Assembly (NCBI GenBank): GCA_028275195.1 | Contig: JAPWVC010000011.1 | Location: 1 to 19,368, forward strand | Source: Candidatus Acetothermia bacterium | Lineage (GTDB): Bacteria > Bipolaricaulota > Bipolaricaulia > RBG-16-55-9 > JANLFV01 | Length of the DNA stretch: 19,368 nucleotides | Direction: 5' to 3' | Shown here: in pieces, positions 13,128-19,368 of the stretch | Position numbering within the stretch: the stretch's first letter is position 1 | Layout: every line of letters begins with the position of its first letter | Notes under the pieces: generated by a model | Databases searched by the model: none | What the model saw: only the letters and a program-made list of their open reading frames with translations | What the model was told of the DNA's origin: nothing | Position numbers and translations under genes: made by a program

Positions 13128-13146
13128 AGCCCTGATGGCCGGACAA
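13118..13146 (-). promoter_or_regulatory. Promoter of fmt, lying over the recG start
   Basis: Minus strand: -35 TTGTCC (13141-13146, inside the first codons of recG), 17-bp spacer, -10 TATAAT (13118-13123). Transcription from about 13110 gives a 22-base leader with a ribosome site. The -10 is embedded in the same run (13117-13128) as the recG -10. Confidence 0.6.
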
Positions 13147-15477
13147 GCGAGAGATGAGCTGCTCGCGCGACTAGCGAAGGTCCTCCAATTGGAGAAGCGG
13201 GAGGGGTATCAGGACCGCGCGGTCATAGGGGGCCTGGAGGGCTTCATCGAGCACGCCGCTTCGGAGTTGGAGCTAGACTCCGCGGGCGCGGAGCTGGCCG
13301 CCGCGCTGAGGGCCCAGGCCCGGGGCTACGCGGCGATGGCCTTCCCGGAGAGGCGGGAGGCGATCCGGGAATTGGAGGACCTCCTCCGGGCCGTGGAGGT
13401 CGGCGCGCCTCCCTCCAAGAGGCCAAAAGGGGGCCTAGCCCCCTTGAGCTCGCCCGTCCGCTACGCCAAGGGGGTGGGGGAGAGGCGGGCCGAGCTGCTG
13501 AATAAGCTTGGGATCGAGACGATCGAGGACCTATTGTTGTATTTCCCCCGGCGGATCGAGGACCGCTCTCAGGTCAAGCGGATCGCCTCCTTAAGGCACG
13601 GCGAGCGGGCCACGATCCAAGGCCGGGTGAGCGCGATCGACACCATCCGTCCGCGGAGGGACTTGGAGATCCTCAAGGTCGCCGTCCAGGACTTGAGCGG
13701 GGTGGCCTATGCCGTCTGGTTCAACCAGCCCTGGCTGAAGAAGCAGTTCACGGTGGGGATGAAGGTCGCGCTCTTCGGGGAGGTCGAGCGGGCCTTCGGG
13801 ACGGTCCAGCTCACTAACCCCGTCTGGGAGCCCGCGGGGGAGAACTTCCTCACCGGGCGGCTCGTCCCGGTCTACCCCGGGACCGAGGGGCTCCCCCAGG
13901 GGACGCTGCTCCGGCTGATCCGGGAGAACCTCGCGCTCTATCAAGATGAGATCGGCGAGCTGATCCCCGAAGAGGTCCGCCTCCGCTTGGGCCTCCTCCC
14001 CCGGAGAGAGGCCTTCTTCAAGATCCACTTCCCCCAGAGCCTCGAGGAGTTCGAGCTCGCCCGCCGGAGCTTGGCCTTCGAGGAGCTCTTCCTCTTCCAG
14101 ATCGGGGTGGCCCTCGAGCGCCGGAGGGTGCAGGACCGGCCGGGCCGGAGCCTCTCGATCGAGGATGAGCAGCTCGAGGAGTTCATCGCTGCCCTCCCTT
14201 TCCGGCTCACACCGGCCCAGCGGCGGGCGATCGCCGAGATCAGAGAGGACCTGGCCGCACCCCGCCCGATGCACCGCCTCCTCCAGGGGGATGTGGGGAG
14301 CGGGAAGACCGTAGTGGCCCTGATCGCCTGCCTCATCGCCCATGCGAGCGGCTACCAAGCGGCGATGATGGCCCCGACGGAGATCCTGGCTGAGCAGCAC
14401 TACCGCATGATCACCGAGCTGGTCGAGCGGGCGAGGCTCCCGATTAGAGTGGGGCTCCTCATCGGGAGCCTCCCCGAGCGGGAGAAGGCCATGATGCGGG
14501 CCCAGATCGAGCGCGGGGAGGTCGACCTCGTGCTCGGGACCCACGCCCTCATCCAGGACGAGGTGCGGTTCAAGCGCCTCGGCCTGGCGGTGATCGACGA
14601 GCAGCACCGCTTCGGGGTGATCCAGCGGGCCGAGCTGGAGAAGAAGGGCGAGGACCTCGATGTCCTGGTGATGAGCGCCACCCCGATCCCGAGGACGATC
14701 ACCCTCATCCTCTACGGCCAATTCGAGATCTCGATCTTGGATGAGCTCCCCTTTGAGCGGCGGATCAGGACCTATTGGGTGGCGGAGGAGCGGCGAGAGG
14801 AGGTCTATCAGCTCATCAAGGGGAGGCTGGCGAAGGGCGAGCAGGCGTTCATCATCTACCCCTTGATCGAGGAGTCAGAGGAGCTGGACCTCCGCGCGGC
14901 CACGGAGATGGCGGAGGAGCTAGCCCGGGGCCCATTCCGGGAGTTCAAGGTCGGCCTCCTCCACGGCCGGGTGAGCGAGGCGGAGAAGCGGGAGGTCCTG
15001 GATGCCTTCCGGAGGAAGGAATTGGCGGTCCTGGTGGCCACGACGATCGTCGAGGTCGGGATCGATGTCCCCGACGCCTCGATCATGGTGATCGAGCATG
15101 CCGACCGGTTCGGCCTGGCGCAATTACACCAACTCCGGGGCCGGATCGGCCGAGCGGGGCAGGAGGCCCTCTGCTTTGCCCTTGCCAGCCCCAAGACCGA
15201 GGAAGCGAGGCTACGGCTCGAGGCCTTCCGGGAGATCGCCGATGGCTTCAGGATCGCGGAAGAAGACCTTAAGATCCGCGGCCCGGGGGAGCTCCTCGGC
15301 CCGGCCCAGCACGGCCTGGACACGACCTTTAAGGCCGCTGATCTCCTGCGAGATCTCGAGCTATTGAAGCTCGCCCGAGAGGAGGCGTTCAAGCTGATCG
15401 GGGCCGAGCCGAATCATCCGCTCGTGACGGAGTTCATGAGGCGGTTCGGCGGCCGGTTCGAGTGGGCGAGGTTCTAG
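13135..15477 (+). CDS. recG: ATP-dependent DNA helicase RecG
   Basis: Remodels stalled replication forks and Holliday junctions. The 780 residues comprise an N-terminal helical extension (1-110) of the kind seen in Thermotoga RecG and some other bacteria; a wedge/OB domain with RATIQGRVSAI near 160; helicase motifs with Walker A GDVGSGKT (385-392), DEQH box (488-491) and SATPIPRT; and the C-terminal half with LHGRVSEAEK, TTIVEVGIDVPDA, QLRGRIGRAG and the RecG-specific RGPGELLG. ATG 13135 is the first possible start after an in-frame TAA at 13105, and no ribosome site precedes it; the promoter position suggests leaderless translation. gatC follows after one base, so the two are one transcription unit. 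Confidence 0.98.
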   Translation: MAGQARDELLARLAKVLQLEKREGYQDRAVIGGLEGFIEHAASELELDSAGAELAAALRAQARGYAAMAFPERREAIRELEDLLRAVEVGAPPSKRPKGGLAPLSSPVRYAKGVGERRAELLNKLGIETIEDLLLYFPRRIEDRSQVKRIASLRHGERATIQGRVSAIDTIRPRRDLEILKVAVQDLSGVAYAVWFNQPWLKKQFTVGMKVALFGEVERAFGTVQLTNPVWEPAGENFLTGRLVPVYPGTEGLPQGTLLRLIRENLALYQDEIGELIPEEVRLRLGLLPRREAFFKIHFPQSLEEFELARRSLAFEELFLFQIGVALERRRVQDRPGRSLSIEDEQLEEFIAALPFRLTPAQRRAIAEIREDLAAPRPMHRLLQGDVGSGKTVVALIACLIAHASGYQAAMMAPTEILAEQHYRMITELVERARLPIRVGLLIGSLPEREKAMMRAQIERGEVDLVLGTHALIQDEVRFKRLGLAVIDEQHRFGVIQRAELEKKGEDLDVLVMSATPIPRTITLILYGQFEISILDELPFERRIRTYWVAEERREEVYQLIKGRLAKGEQAFIIYPLIEESEELDLRAATEMAEELARGPFREFKVGLLHGRVSEAEKREVLDAFRRKELAVLVATTIVEVGIDVPDASIMVIEHADRFGLAQLHQLRGRIGRAGQEALCFALASPKTEEARLRLEAFREIADGFRIAEEDLKIRGPGELLGPAQHGLDTTFKAADLLRDLELLKLAREEAFKLIGAEPNHPLVTEFMRRFGGRFEWARF

Positions 15478-15478
15478 G

Positions 15479-15760
15479 GTGATCAGCCGGGAAGAGGTCC
15501 TGCACATCGCTAAACTGGCGAAGCTCAAGCTCACCGAGGAGGAGATCGAACTCTTCCAGGAGCAGTTGGGCCAGATCCTCTCCTACTTCCGGAAGCTCCA
15601 AGAGCTCGATACCTCGGCGGTCGAGCCGCTCAAGCATGTCCCCACGCTCGGGAGCGCCTGGAGGGAGGACGAGCCCCGGGAGTCCCTACCCCCTGAAGAA
15701 GCCCTGAAGAATGCCCCCAAGCGGCGGGGTGACTACTTCGATGTCCCGAAGGTATTCTAG
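15479..15760 (+). CDS. gatC: Glutamyl/aspartyl-tRNA amidotransferase subunit C
   Basis: Small subunit of GatCAB, which converts misacylated Glu-tRNA(Gln) or Asp-tRNA(Asn) to Gln-tRNA or Asn-tRNA; it wraps around and stabilises GatA. The 93-residue product matches the family end to end: SREEVLHIAKLAKLKLTEEE, the helix FQEQLGQILSYFRKLQELD, PLKHVPTLG, and the C-terminal APKRRGDYFDVPKVF. The start is GTG 15479, one base after the recG stop, so translation is likely coupled. gatA and gatB are not next to it: the next gene converges from the other strand with a two-base gap. The pathway implies that GlnRS or AsnRS may be missing in this organism, but this cannot be seen here. Confidence 0.95.
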   Translation: MISREEVLHIAKLAKLKLTEEEIELFQEQLGQILSYFRKLQELDTSAVEPLKHVPTLGSAWREDEPRESLPPEEALKNAPKRRGDYFDVPKVF

Positions 15761-15762
15761 CT

Positions 15763-16509
15763 CTAACTGATAAGCGTCCCCACCGGCTCCCCGCGGACCG
15801 CCCGCTCCAGCTCCCCCTCCTTGAAGAGGTTGAAGACCAGGATCGGGATCTTGTTCCGCCGGCAGAGCTCGATCGCCGCGAGGTCCATCACCCCCAGGTC
15901 GCGGGCTAAGACCTCTTGATAGGAGAGCCGGTCGAGCTTCCGGGCCTTGGGGTCCCTCGCCGGGTCGGCGGTATAGACCCCATCGACCTTCGTCCCTTTC
16001 AGGAGCATCTCCGCTCCGATCTCGCTCGCCCGGATGGCCGCGGCCGTATCGGTCGTCACGAAGGGGTTCCCCGTCCCACCGGCGAAGATCACGGGCTCCC
16101 CCCGCTCTAGGGCCGCGAGCGCCTCCCGCCGGTCGAGCGGCTCAGTGAAGGGCGTCGCGACTGCCGACTGGAGGAGGGCTCTTATCCCATGCTCTTCCAG
16201 TTTGCTCTGGAGGGCCAGACCATTGATGACCGTGGCGAGCATCCCCATCTGATCCGCGGCCACCCGATCCAAGCCCGAGCCGGCTGTGGCCCCGCGGACG
16301 ATGTTTCCCCCGCCAATCACTATAGCCAGCTCTGCTAACTTGGCAGCGGAGGCGAGGAGCCCGGCCAGCCGCTCGAGGGCCGGCTCTCCGATCCCGCTCC
16401 CGGCCTCAGCGGCCAGGGCTTCCCCGCTGATCTTGAGCAAGAGGCGTCGGGCACCCTTGCGGGCTCGCTCCTGACGGTCCACCCCCTTCGGGGTCCGCTT
16501 TTCATTCAT
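15763..16509 (-). CDS. pyrH: UMP kinase
   Basis: Phosphorylates UMP to UDP in pyrimidine nucleotide synthesis; bacterial hexameric enzyme of the amino-acid-kinase fold. The 248 residues include LLLKISGEAL (ATP loop), VIGGGNIVRG, the UMP-binding GTGNPFVTTDTAA motif and LKGTKVDGVYTADP. The start ATG 16509 overlaps the tsf stop by eight bases (ATGAATGA), giving about 17 extra N-terminal residues, many of them basic, before the conserved core; a later start is not excluded. It is third in the rpsB-tsf-pyrH order common in bacteria, but frr, which usually follows, is absent because the convergent gatC lies two bases away. Confidence 0.97.
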   Translation of the reverse strand: MNEKRTPKGVDRQERARKGARRLLLKISGEALAAEAGSGIGEPALERLAGLLASAAKLAELAIVIGGGNIVRGATAGSGLDRVAADQMGMLATVINGLALQSKLEEHGIRALLQSAVATPFTEPLDRREALAALERGEPVIFAGGTGNPFVTTDTAAAIRASEIGAEMLLKGTKVDGVYTADPARDPKARKLDRLSYQEVLARDLGVMDLAAIELCRRNKIPILVFNLFKEGELERAVRGEPVGTLIS

Positions 16510-17098
16510 TCCGCCCGACCTCGAACCGGGCGAACCTCCTGATGACGACCTTCTCACTCACCTTCGCGGCCAGCTCGCCCAGGAGGTCCTCGATCGTCTT
16601 CTGCGGGTCCCTCACATAGGGCTGGCAGAGGAGGCAGGCCTCGGCATAGAACTTCTTGAGCCGGCCCTCAACGATCTTCTCGATCACCTGAGGCGGCTTC
16701 CCCTCGGCCTCCGCCTGGTGGCGGTAGATCTCTCGCTCTTGTGCGAGCACCTCCTCCGGGACATCCTCAGGCCTGAGGTAGCGCGGCCTGGCCGCGGCGA
16801 TGTGCATCGCCAGCTCCTTGACGAACTCCTTGAACGGCGCGCTCTCCGCGGCGAAGTCCGTCTGGCAGTCGACCTCCACTAGGACGCCGACCTTCCCGCT
16901 GTGGTGGATGTAGGAAGCGACCCGCCCCTCCACGGCCTCGCTCGCCCGGGAGAAGAGCTCTTTCCCCTGCTCCCGGAGGAGCCGCTTGGCCGCCTCGATG
17001 TCCCCGTTGGTCTCGAGGAGAGCCCGCTTGCAATCCATGATCCCCACCCCGGTCTCCGCCCGGAGGGCCATGATCAGCTCATTCGTGACCTCTGGCAC
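16502..17098 (-). CDS. tsf: Elongation factor Ts
   Basis: Guanine-nucleotide exchange factor for EF-Tu. The 198-residue product is the short form (as in Thermus and cyanobacteria) with a single core subdomain, not the roughly 280-residue E. coli form. It has the N-terminal UBA-like domain with LRAETGVGIMDCKRAL, the EF-Tu-contacting VEVDCQTDFAA motif (about 72-82; Asp and Phe conserved) and a C-terminal half ending VIRRFARFEVGRNE. The start is GTG 17098, with AAGGAGGAGG upstream. It lies 37 bases after rpsB with no terminator, so it is in the same operon, and it overlaps pyrH. Confidence 0.96.
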   Translation of the reverse strand: MPEVTNELIMALRAETGVGIMDCKRALLETNGDIEAAKRLLREQGKELFSRASEAVEGRVASYIHHSGKVGVLVEVDCQTDFAAESAPFKEFVKELAMHIAAARPRYLRPEDVPEEVLAQEREIYRHQAEAEGKPPQVIEKIVEGRLKKFYAEACLLCQPYVRDPQKTIEDLLGELAAKVSEKVVIRRFARFEVGRNE

Positions 17099-17135
17099 GC
17101 TCCCTCCTCCTTATTCCTTACATTGATTCTCGATA

Positions 17136-17942
17136 CTATGCTTCCGCGGCAGCCCCTTCTTCGAGCTCCTCGTCCGCACCATTCCTCGCCGGCCCCGCAT
17201 CTGCGGCCACGGCCTCAGCAGCCTGGGCCGTCGGAGCCGGGGTCGGGGCGGGGGCCGAGACCCCCTCTCGCCCCTCGAGGACGGCATCGGCGATCCTGGA
17301 GGTGATCAGCTTCGTGGCCTTGATCGCGTCATCGTTCCCCGGGATGGGGTAGTCCACCAAGTCGGGGTCGCAGTTGGTATCGACCACGGCCACGACGGGG
17401 ATCTTCATCAGCCTCGCCTCGCGGATCGCGTTCTCCTCGACGGTGGAGTCGATGACATAGAGGACTCCCGGGAGCCGCTCCATGTTCCGGAGCCCCTCGA
17501 GGTTCCGTTGGAGCTTCATCAGTTCCCGGCGGAGGGCCATGGCCTCCTTCTTGGGGAGCTTCTCCAGCTTCCCTTCGGCCTCGAGCTGCTCCAGCTCCTT
17601 CATCCGCTTCACCCGGGCCCTGATCGTCTCGAAGTTCGTCAGGGTCCCCCCGAGCCAGCGGCGGTTCACATAATGGGCTCCGCAGCGCTTGGCCTCCTCC
17701 GCGATCGTCTCCCGGACCTGCCGCTTCGTCCCGACGAAGAGGATCTCCTTCCCCTGGGCCACCTGGTCCCGCACGAAATAATAGGCCTCAGTGAAGTAAG
17801 CGATCGTCTTCTCCAGGTCGATGATGTGGATCCCCTTCCGCTCGGTAAAGATGAAGGGCTTCATCTTCGGGTTCCACTTCCGGACCCGGTGGCCGAAGTG
17901 GACCCCCGTCTCCAAGAGCTCCTTAATCGTTAGAAGTTCCAC
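17136..17942 (-). CDS. rpsB: 30S ribosomal protein S2 with acidic/alanine-rich C-terminal tail
   Basis: Ribosomal small-subunit protein, first gene of the translation operon. The N-terminus TIKELLETGVHFGHRVRKWNPKMKPFIF and the motifs RWLGGTLTNFETI, LPGVLYVIDS and VDTNCDPDLVDYPIPGNDDA are textbook S2. The product has 268 residues; the S2 core ends near 225 (ADAVLEGREG), followed by about 40 residues rich in Ala, Pro and Glu (ending EELEEGAAAEA), a low-complexity acidic tail seen in some thermophiles and deep-branching bacteria. The start is GTG 17942 with GGAGGAGG upstream; the longer frame to 18002 begins upstream of the promoter -10 (17993-17998) and is rejected. An ATG at 17944 is out of frame. 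Confidence 0.97.
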   Translation of the reverse strand: MELLTIKELLETGVHFGHRVRKWNPKMKPFIFTERKGIHIIDLEKTIAYFTEAYYFVRDQVAQGKEILFVGTKRQVRETIAEEAKRCGAHYVNRRWLGGTLTNFETIRARVKRMKELEQLEAEGKLEKLPKKEAMALRRELMKLQRNLEGLRNMERLPGVLYVIDSTVEENAIREARLMKIPVVAVVDTNCDPDLVDYPIPGNDDAIKATKLITSRIADAVLEGREGVSAPAPTPAPTAQAAEAVAADAGPARNGADEELEEGAAAEA

Positions 17943-17992
17943 ATTCCCTCCTCCTTTCTCCTTAGTGCCGTAAGCCCGAGCCTCGCTGGGTG

Positions 17993-18021
17993 AATATACC
18001 ACACGCGGCTCCTCCGTTCAA
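17993..18021 (-). promoter_or_regulatory. Promoter of the rpsB-tsf-pyrH operon
   Basis: Minus strand: -35 TTGAAC (18016-18021), 17-bp spacer, -10 TATATT (17993-17998). The predicted start near 17986 gives a leader of about 44 bases before GTG 17942. No S2-binding leader structure could be recognised in it. Confidence 0.65.
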
Positions 18022-18034
18022 CTGGGGTTTGAAC
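18016..18034. promoter_or_regulatory. Dyad made of the head-to-head rpsB and dnaB -35 boxes
   Basis: GTTCAA - 7 bases - TTGAAC. The two arms are the -35 hexamers of the divergent rpsB and dnaB promoters. The symmetry is fully accounted for by the two boxes, so a separate operator is not required, but two polymerases could not bind at once. Confidence 0.4.
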
Positions 18035-18057
18035 CGCGGGAAGGACAGAACTATAAT
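18029..18057 (+). promoter_or_regulatory. Promoter of dnaB, positioned for a leaderless mRNA
   Basis: -35 TTGAAC (18029-18034), 17-bp spacer, perfect -10 TATAAT (18052-18057). The expected start at 18064-18065 is two to three bases before ATG 18067, and no ribosome site exists between. One of the clearest promoters in the window. Confidence 0.7.
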
Positions 18058-18066
18058 TTAATCAAG

Positions 18067-19368
18067 ATGATAGAGGAGCGCGAGTTCCCCCGCCCACTCC
18101 CGAGGAACCGCGAGGCGGAGCAGTTGGTCCTCGGCGCAGCCATGGCCGAGCCGGAGACCACCCTCCCGGTGATCTTGGCCCAGCTCAAGCCGGAGGACTT
18201 CTACTGGCAGCCCCACCAGCTCATCTACCGGGCGATCTTGGAGCTGTTCGAGAAGGGGAAGCCTCCGGACTTGATTGCAGTGGCCAACCGCTTGGAGGAG
18301 CTAGGCCAGCTCCAGGCCGTCGGCGGGCGGGTCTACTTAAGCGAGCTCTGCGGGCTGGTGACGACCACAACCTCAGTGGAGTATTACACGGAGATCGTGA
18401 AGAAGAAGGCGGTCCTCCGGGCCCTCATCGCCGCGGGGAAGGCCGTGGCCGAGCTCGGGTTCAACGAGGAGGAGGAGTTGGAGGTGGTCCTCGACCGGGC
18501 GGAAGAGGCGATCTTCGGGATCTCCAGGTTCGGGACGGAGCCGAAATACCATCTCATCAAGGATTTCCTCCATGAGCACATCAGCAACCTCGAGAGGCTC
18601 CACCGCGACCCGGAGAAGCACACCGTGACCGGCTTGGCCACGGGCTTTAAAGAGTTCGATGAGATGACCGCCGGGCTCCAGCCCTCCGACTTGATCATCA
18701 TTGCCGGCCGCCCAGCGATGGGGAAGAGCTCTTTGGCCATCTCGATCGCCAGGAATGTGGCCCTGAGGGAGGGGAAGGGGGTGGGGATCTTCTCCCTGGA
18801 GATGACCAAGGAGCAATTGCTCGAGCGGCTCCTCGCGGGCGAGGCCAAGATCAATCTTCACCAGCTCCGCTCGGGGTTCCTCCCGGCCGAGAAGTGGCGG
18901 GCAATCGCTGAGGCGGCGAGGAAGCTCGCCGAGAGCCGGATCGTGATCGACGACACCCCGAGCCTCTCGATCATGGAGCTCAAGGCCCGGGCAAGGAGGA
19001 TGAAGGCTGAGCACGAGATCGACCTCTTGATCGTCGACTACCTCCAGTTGGTGGAGAGCGGCTTGCGGGGGACGAACAGCACCAGGGAGCAGGAGATCTC
19101 CCACATCGCTCGGGGGTTGAAGGCCCTGGCCCGCGAGCTCCAGGTCCCGGTCATCGCCTGCTCCCAACTCTCCAGGGCTCCGGAGCGGCGCGAGGCCCAC
19201 CGTCCGCGGCTCTCGGACCTCCGCGAGAGCGGAGAGATCGAGCAGACCGCCGATGTCGTGACCTTCATCTATCGCGAGAGCTACTACGACGAGGAAGAGG
19301 GGGTGGAGAAGAGTGAGGTCAGCCCCACTGAGGTGATCATCGGGAAGCAGCGGAATGGCCCGACCGGC
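18067..19368 (+). CDS. dnaB: Replicative DNA helicase DnaB (3' end beyond window)
   Basis: Hexameric fork helicase. 434 residues are visible and the frame is still open at the window end. The N-terminal domain begins PRPLPRNREAEQLVLGAAM (the usual P-x-N-x-x-AE start). The RecA-like domain has Walker A GRPAMGKS (214-221), FSLEMTKEQL, Walker B LLIVDYLQL with Asp324, CSQLSRAPERR and the sequence LRESGEIEQTADVV. No intein is inserted at the P-loop, a common intein site in DnaB; the later insertion site near the C-terminus is only partly visible. ATG 18067 is the start that gives the family N-terminus; there is no Shine-Dalgarno and the promoter predicts a two- to three-base leader. Divergent from rpsB, 124 bases between starts. 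Confidence 0.97.
   Translation, partial: MIEEREFPRPLPRNREAEQLVLGAAMAEPETTLPVILAQLKPEDFYWQPHQLIYRAILELFEKGKPPDLIAVANRLEELGQLQAVGGRVYLSELCGLVTTTTSVEYYTEIVKKKAVLRALIAAGKAVAELGFNEEEELEVVLDRAEEAIFGISRFGTEPKYHLIKDFLHEHISNLERLHRDPEKHTVTGLATGFKEFDEMTAGLQPSDLIIIAGRPAMGKSSLAISIARNVALREGKGVGIFSLEMTKEQLLERLLAGEAKINLHQLRSGFLPAEKWRAIAEAARKLAESRIVIDDTPSLSIMELKARARRMKAEHEIDLLIVDYLQLVESGLRGTNSTREQEISHIARGLKALARELQVPVIACSQLSRAPERREAHRPRLSDLRESGEIEQTADVVTFIYRESYYDEEEGVEKSEVSPTEVIIGKQRNGPTG

Noticed and set aside
12067..13146. A 359-codon minus-strand frame overlapping fmt
   Set aside because: Same strand, different frame from fmt; Arg/Gly/Pro-rich out-of-frame shadow.
13591..14721. A 376-codon open frame on the minus strand inside recG
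   Set aside because: Antisense shadow of a fully conserved RecG; its sequence is Pro/Glu/Asp/Leu-biased with no recognisable domain, as expected in GC-rich DNA.
18706..18729. Possible intein at the DnaB P-loop
   Set aside because: The GRPAMGKS motif runs on without interruption into the helicase domain.
1..19368. tRNA, rRNA, CRISPR array, insertion sequence or prophage genes
   Set aside because: None could be recognised: intergenic gaps are all shorter than 200 bases, with no direct-repeat arrays or transposase motifs. Gene order is consistent with a stable core chromosome region.

Overview
The window looks like a GC-rich bacterial chromosome, probably from an anaerobe that uses the Wood-Ljungdahl (reductive acetyl-CoA) pathway. 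It carries formate-tetrahydrofolate ligase (fhs), both subunits of the acetogen-type methylenetetrahydrofolate reductase (metF, metV), and a soluble [NiFe] hydrogenase. GGG, CGG and CTC-type codons dominate, with many charged residues, which would fit a thermophile. Acetothermia/Bipolaricaulota or another deep-branching anaerobic lineage is a guess, because no rRNA is present to settle it.

Layout. (1) Positions 1-4999, minus strand: a tightly packed operon read right to left. It holds hydrogenase small subunit, large subunit, maturation protease, a membrane histidine kinase with a cyclic-nucleotide-binding-like domain and a RegB-type GGxxNPF motif, and the 5' part of metF, which runs off the window. 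(2) 5000-5152: a divergent promoter region with head-to-head promoters and a 22-bp dyad between them. (3) 5153-8755, plus strand: metV, fhs, a two-ACT-domain protein and a Nudix hydrolase. (4) 8768-9559, minus: an atypical short-chain dehydrogenase. (5) 9748-10869, plus: a secreted or anchored coiled-coil protein of unknown function, followed by two strong hairpins. (6) 11003-13088: endonuclease III (minus), a PPC/DUF296 protein (plus) and fmt (minus). (7) 13135-15760, plus: recG and gatC. (8) 15763-17942, minus: an rpsB-tsf-pyrH translation operon. (9) 18067-19368, plus: dnaB, cut by the window end.

How the genes fit together. The hydrogenase has no signal peptide, cytochrome b or diaphorase gene beside it, and it sits next to metF and metV. 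That suggests, without proving, that hydrogenase and methylene-THF reductase work together in H2-dependent one-carbon reduction. The co-transcribed kinase is a good candidate quinone/redox sensor for this block. Formyl-THF made by Fhs is also the donor for Fmt, further along.

Regulation. Several promoters can be read directly. Many have a -35 of TTGCCC or TTGCCT (rather than TTGACA), 17-18 bp from TATAAT-like -10 boxes. For three genes (SDR, recG, dnaB) the predicted transcription start falls on or 2-3 bases before the ATG, so they may be translated from leaderless mRNAs. Neighbouring genes instead have strong Shine-Dalgarno sites. No tRNA, rRNA, CRISPR array, insertion sequence or prophage was seen.
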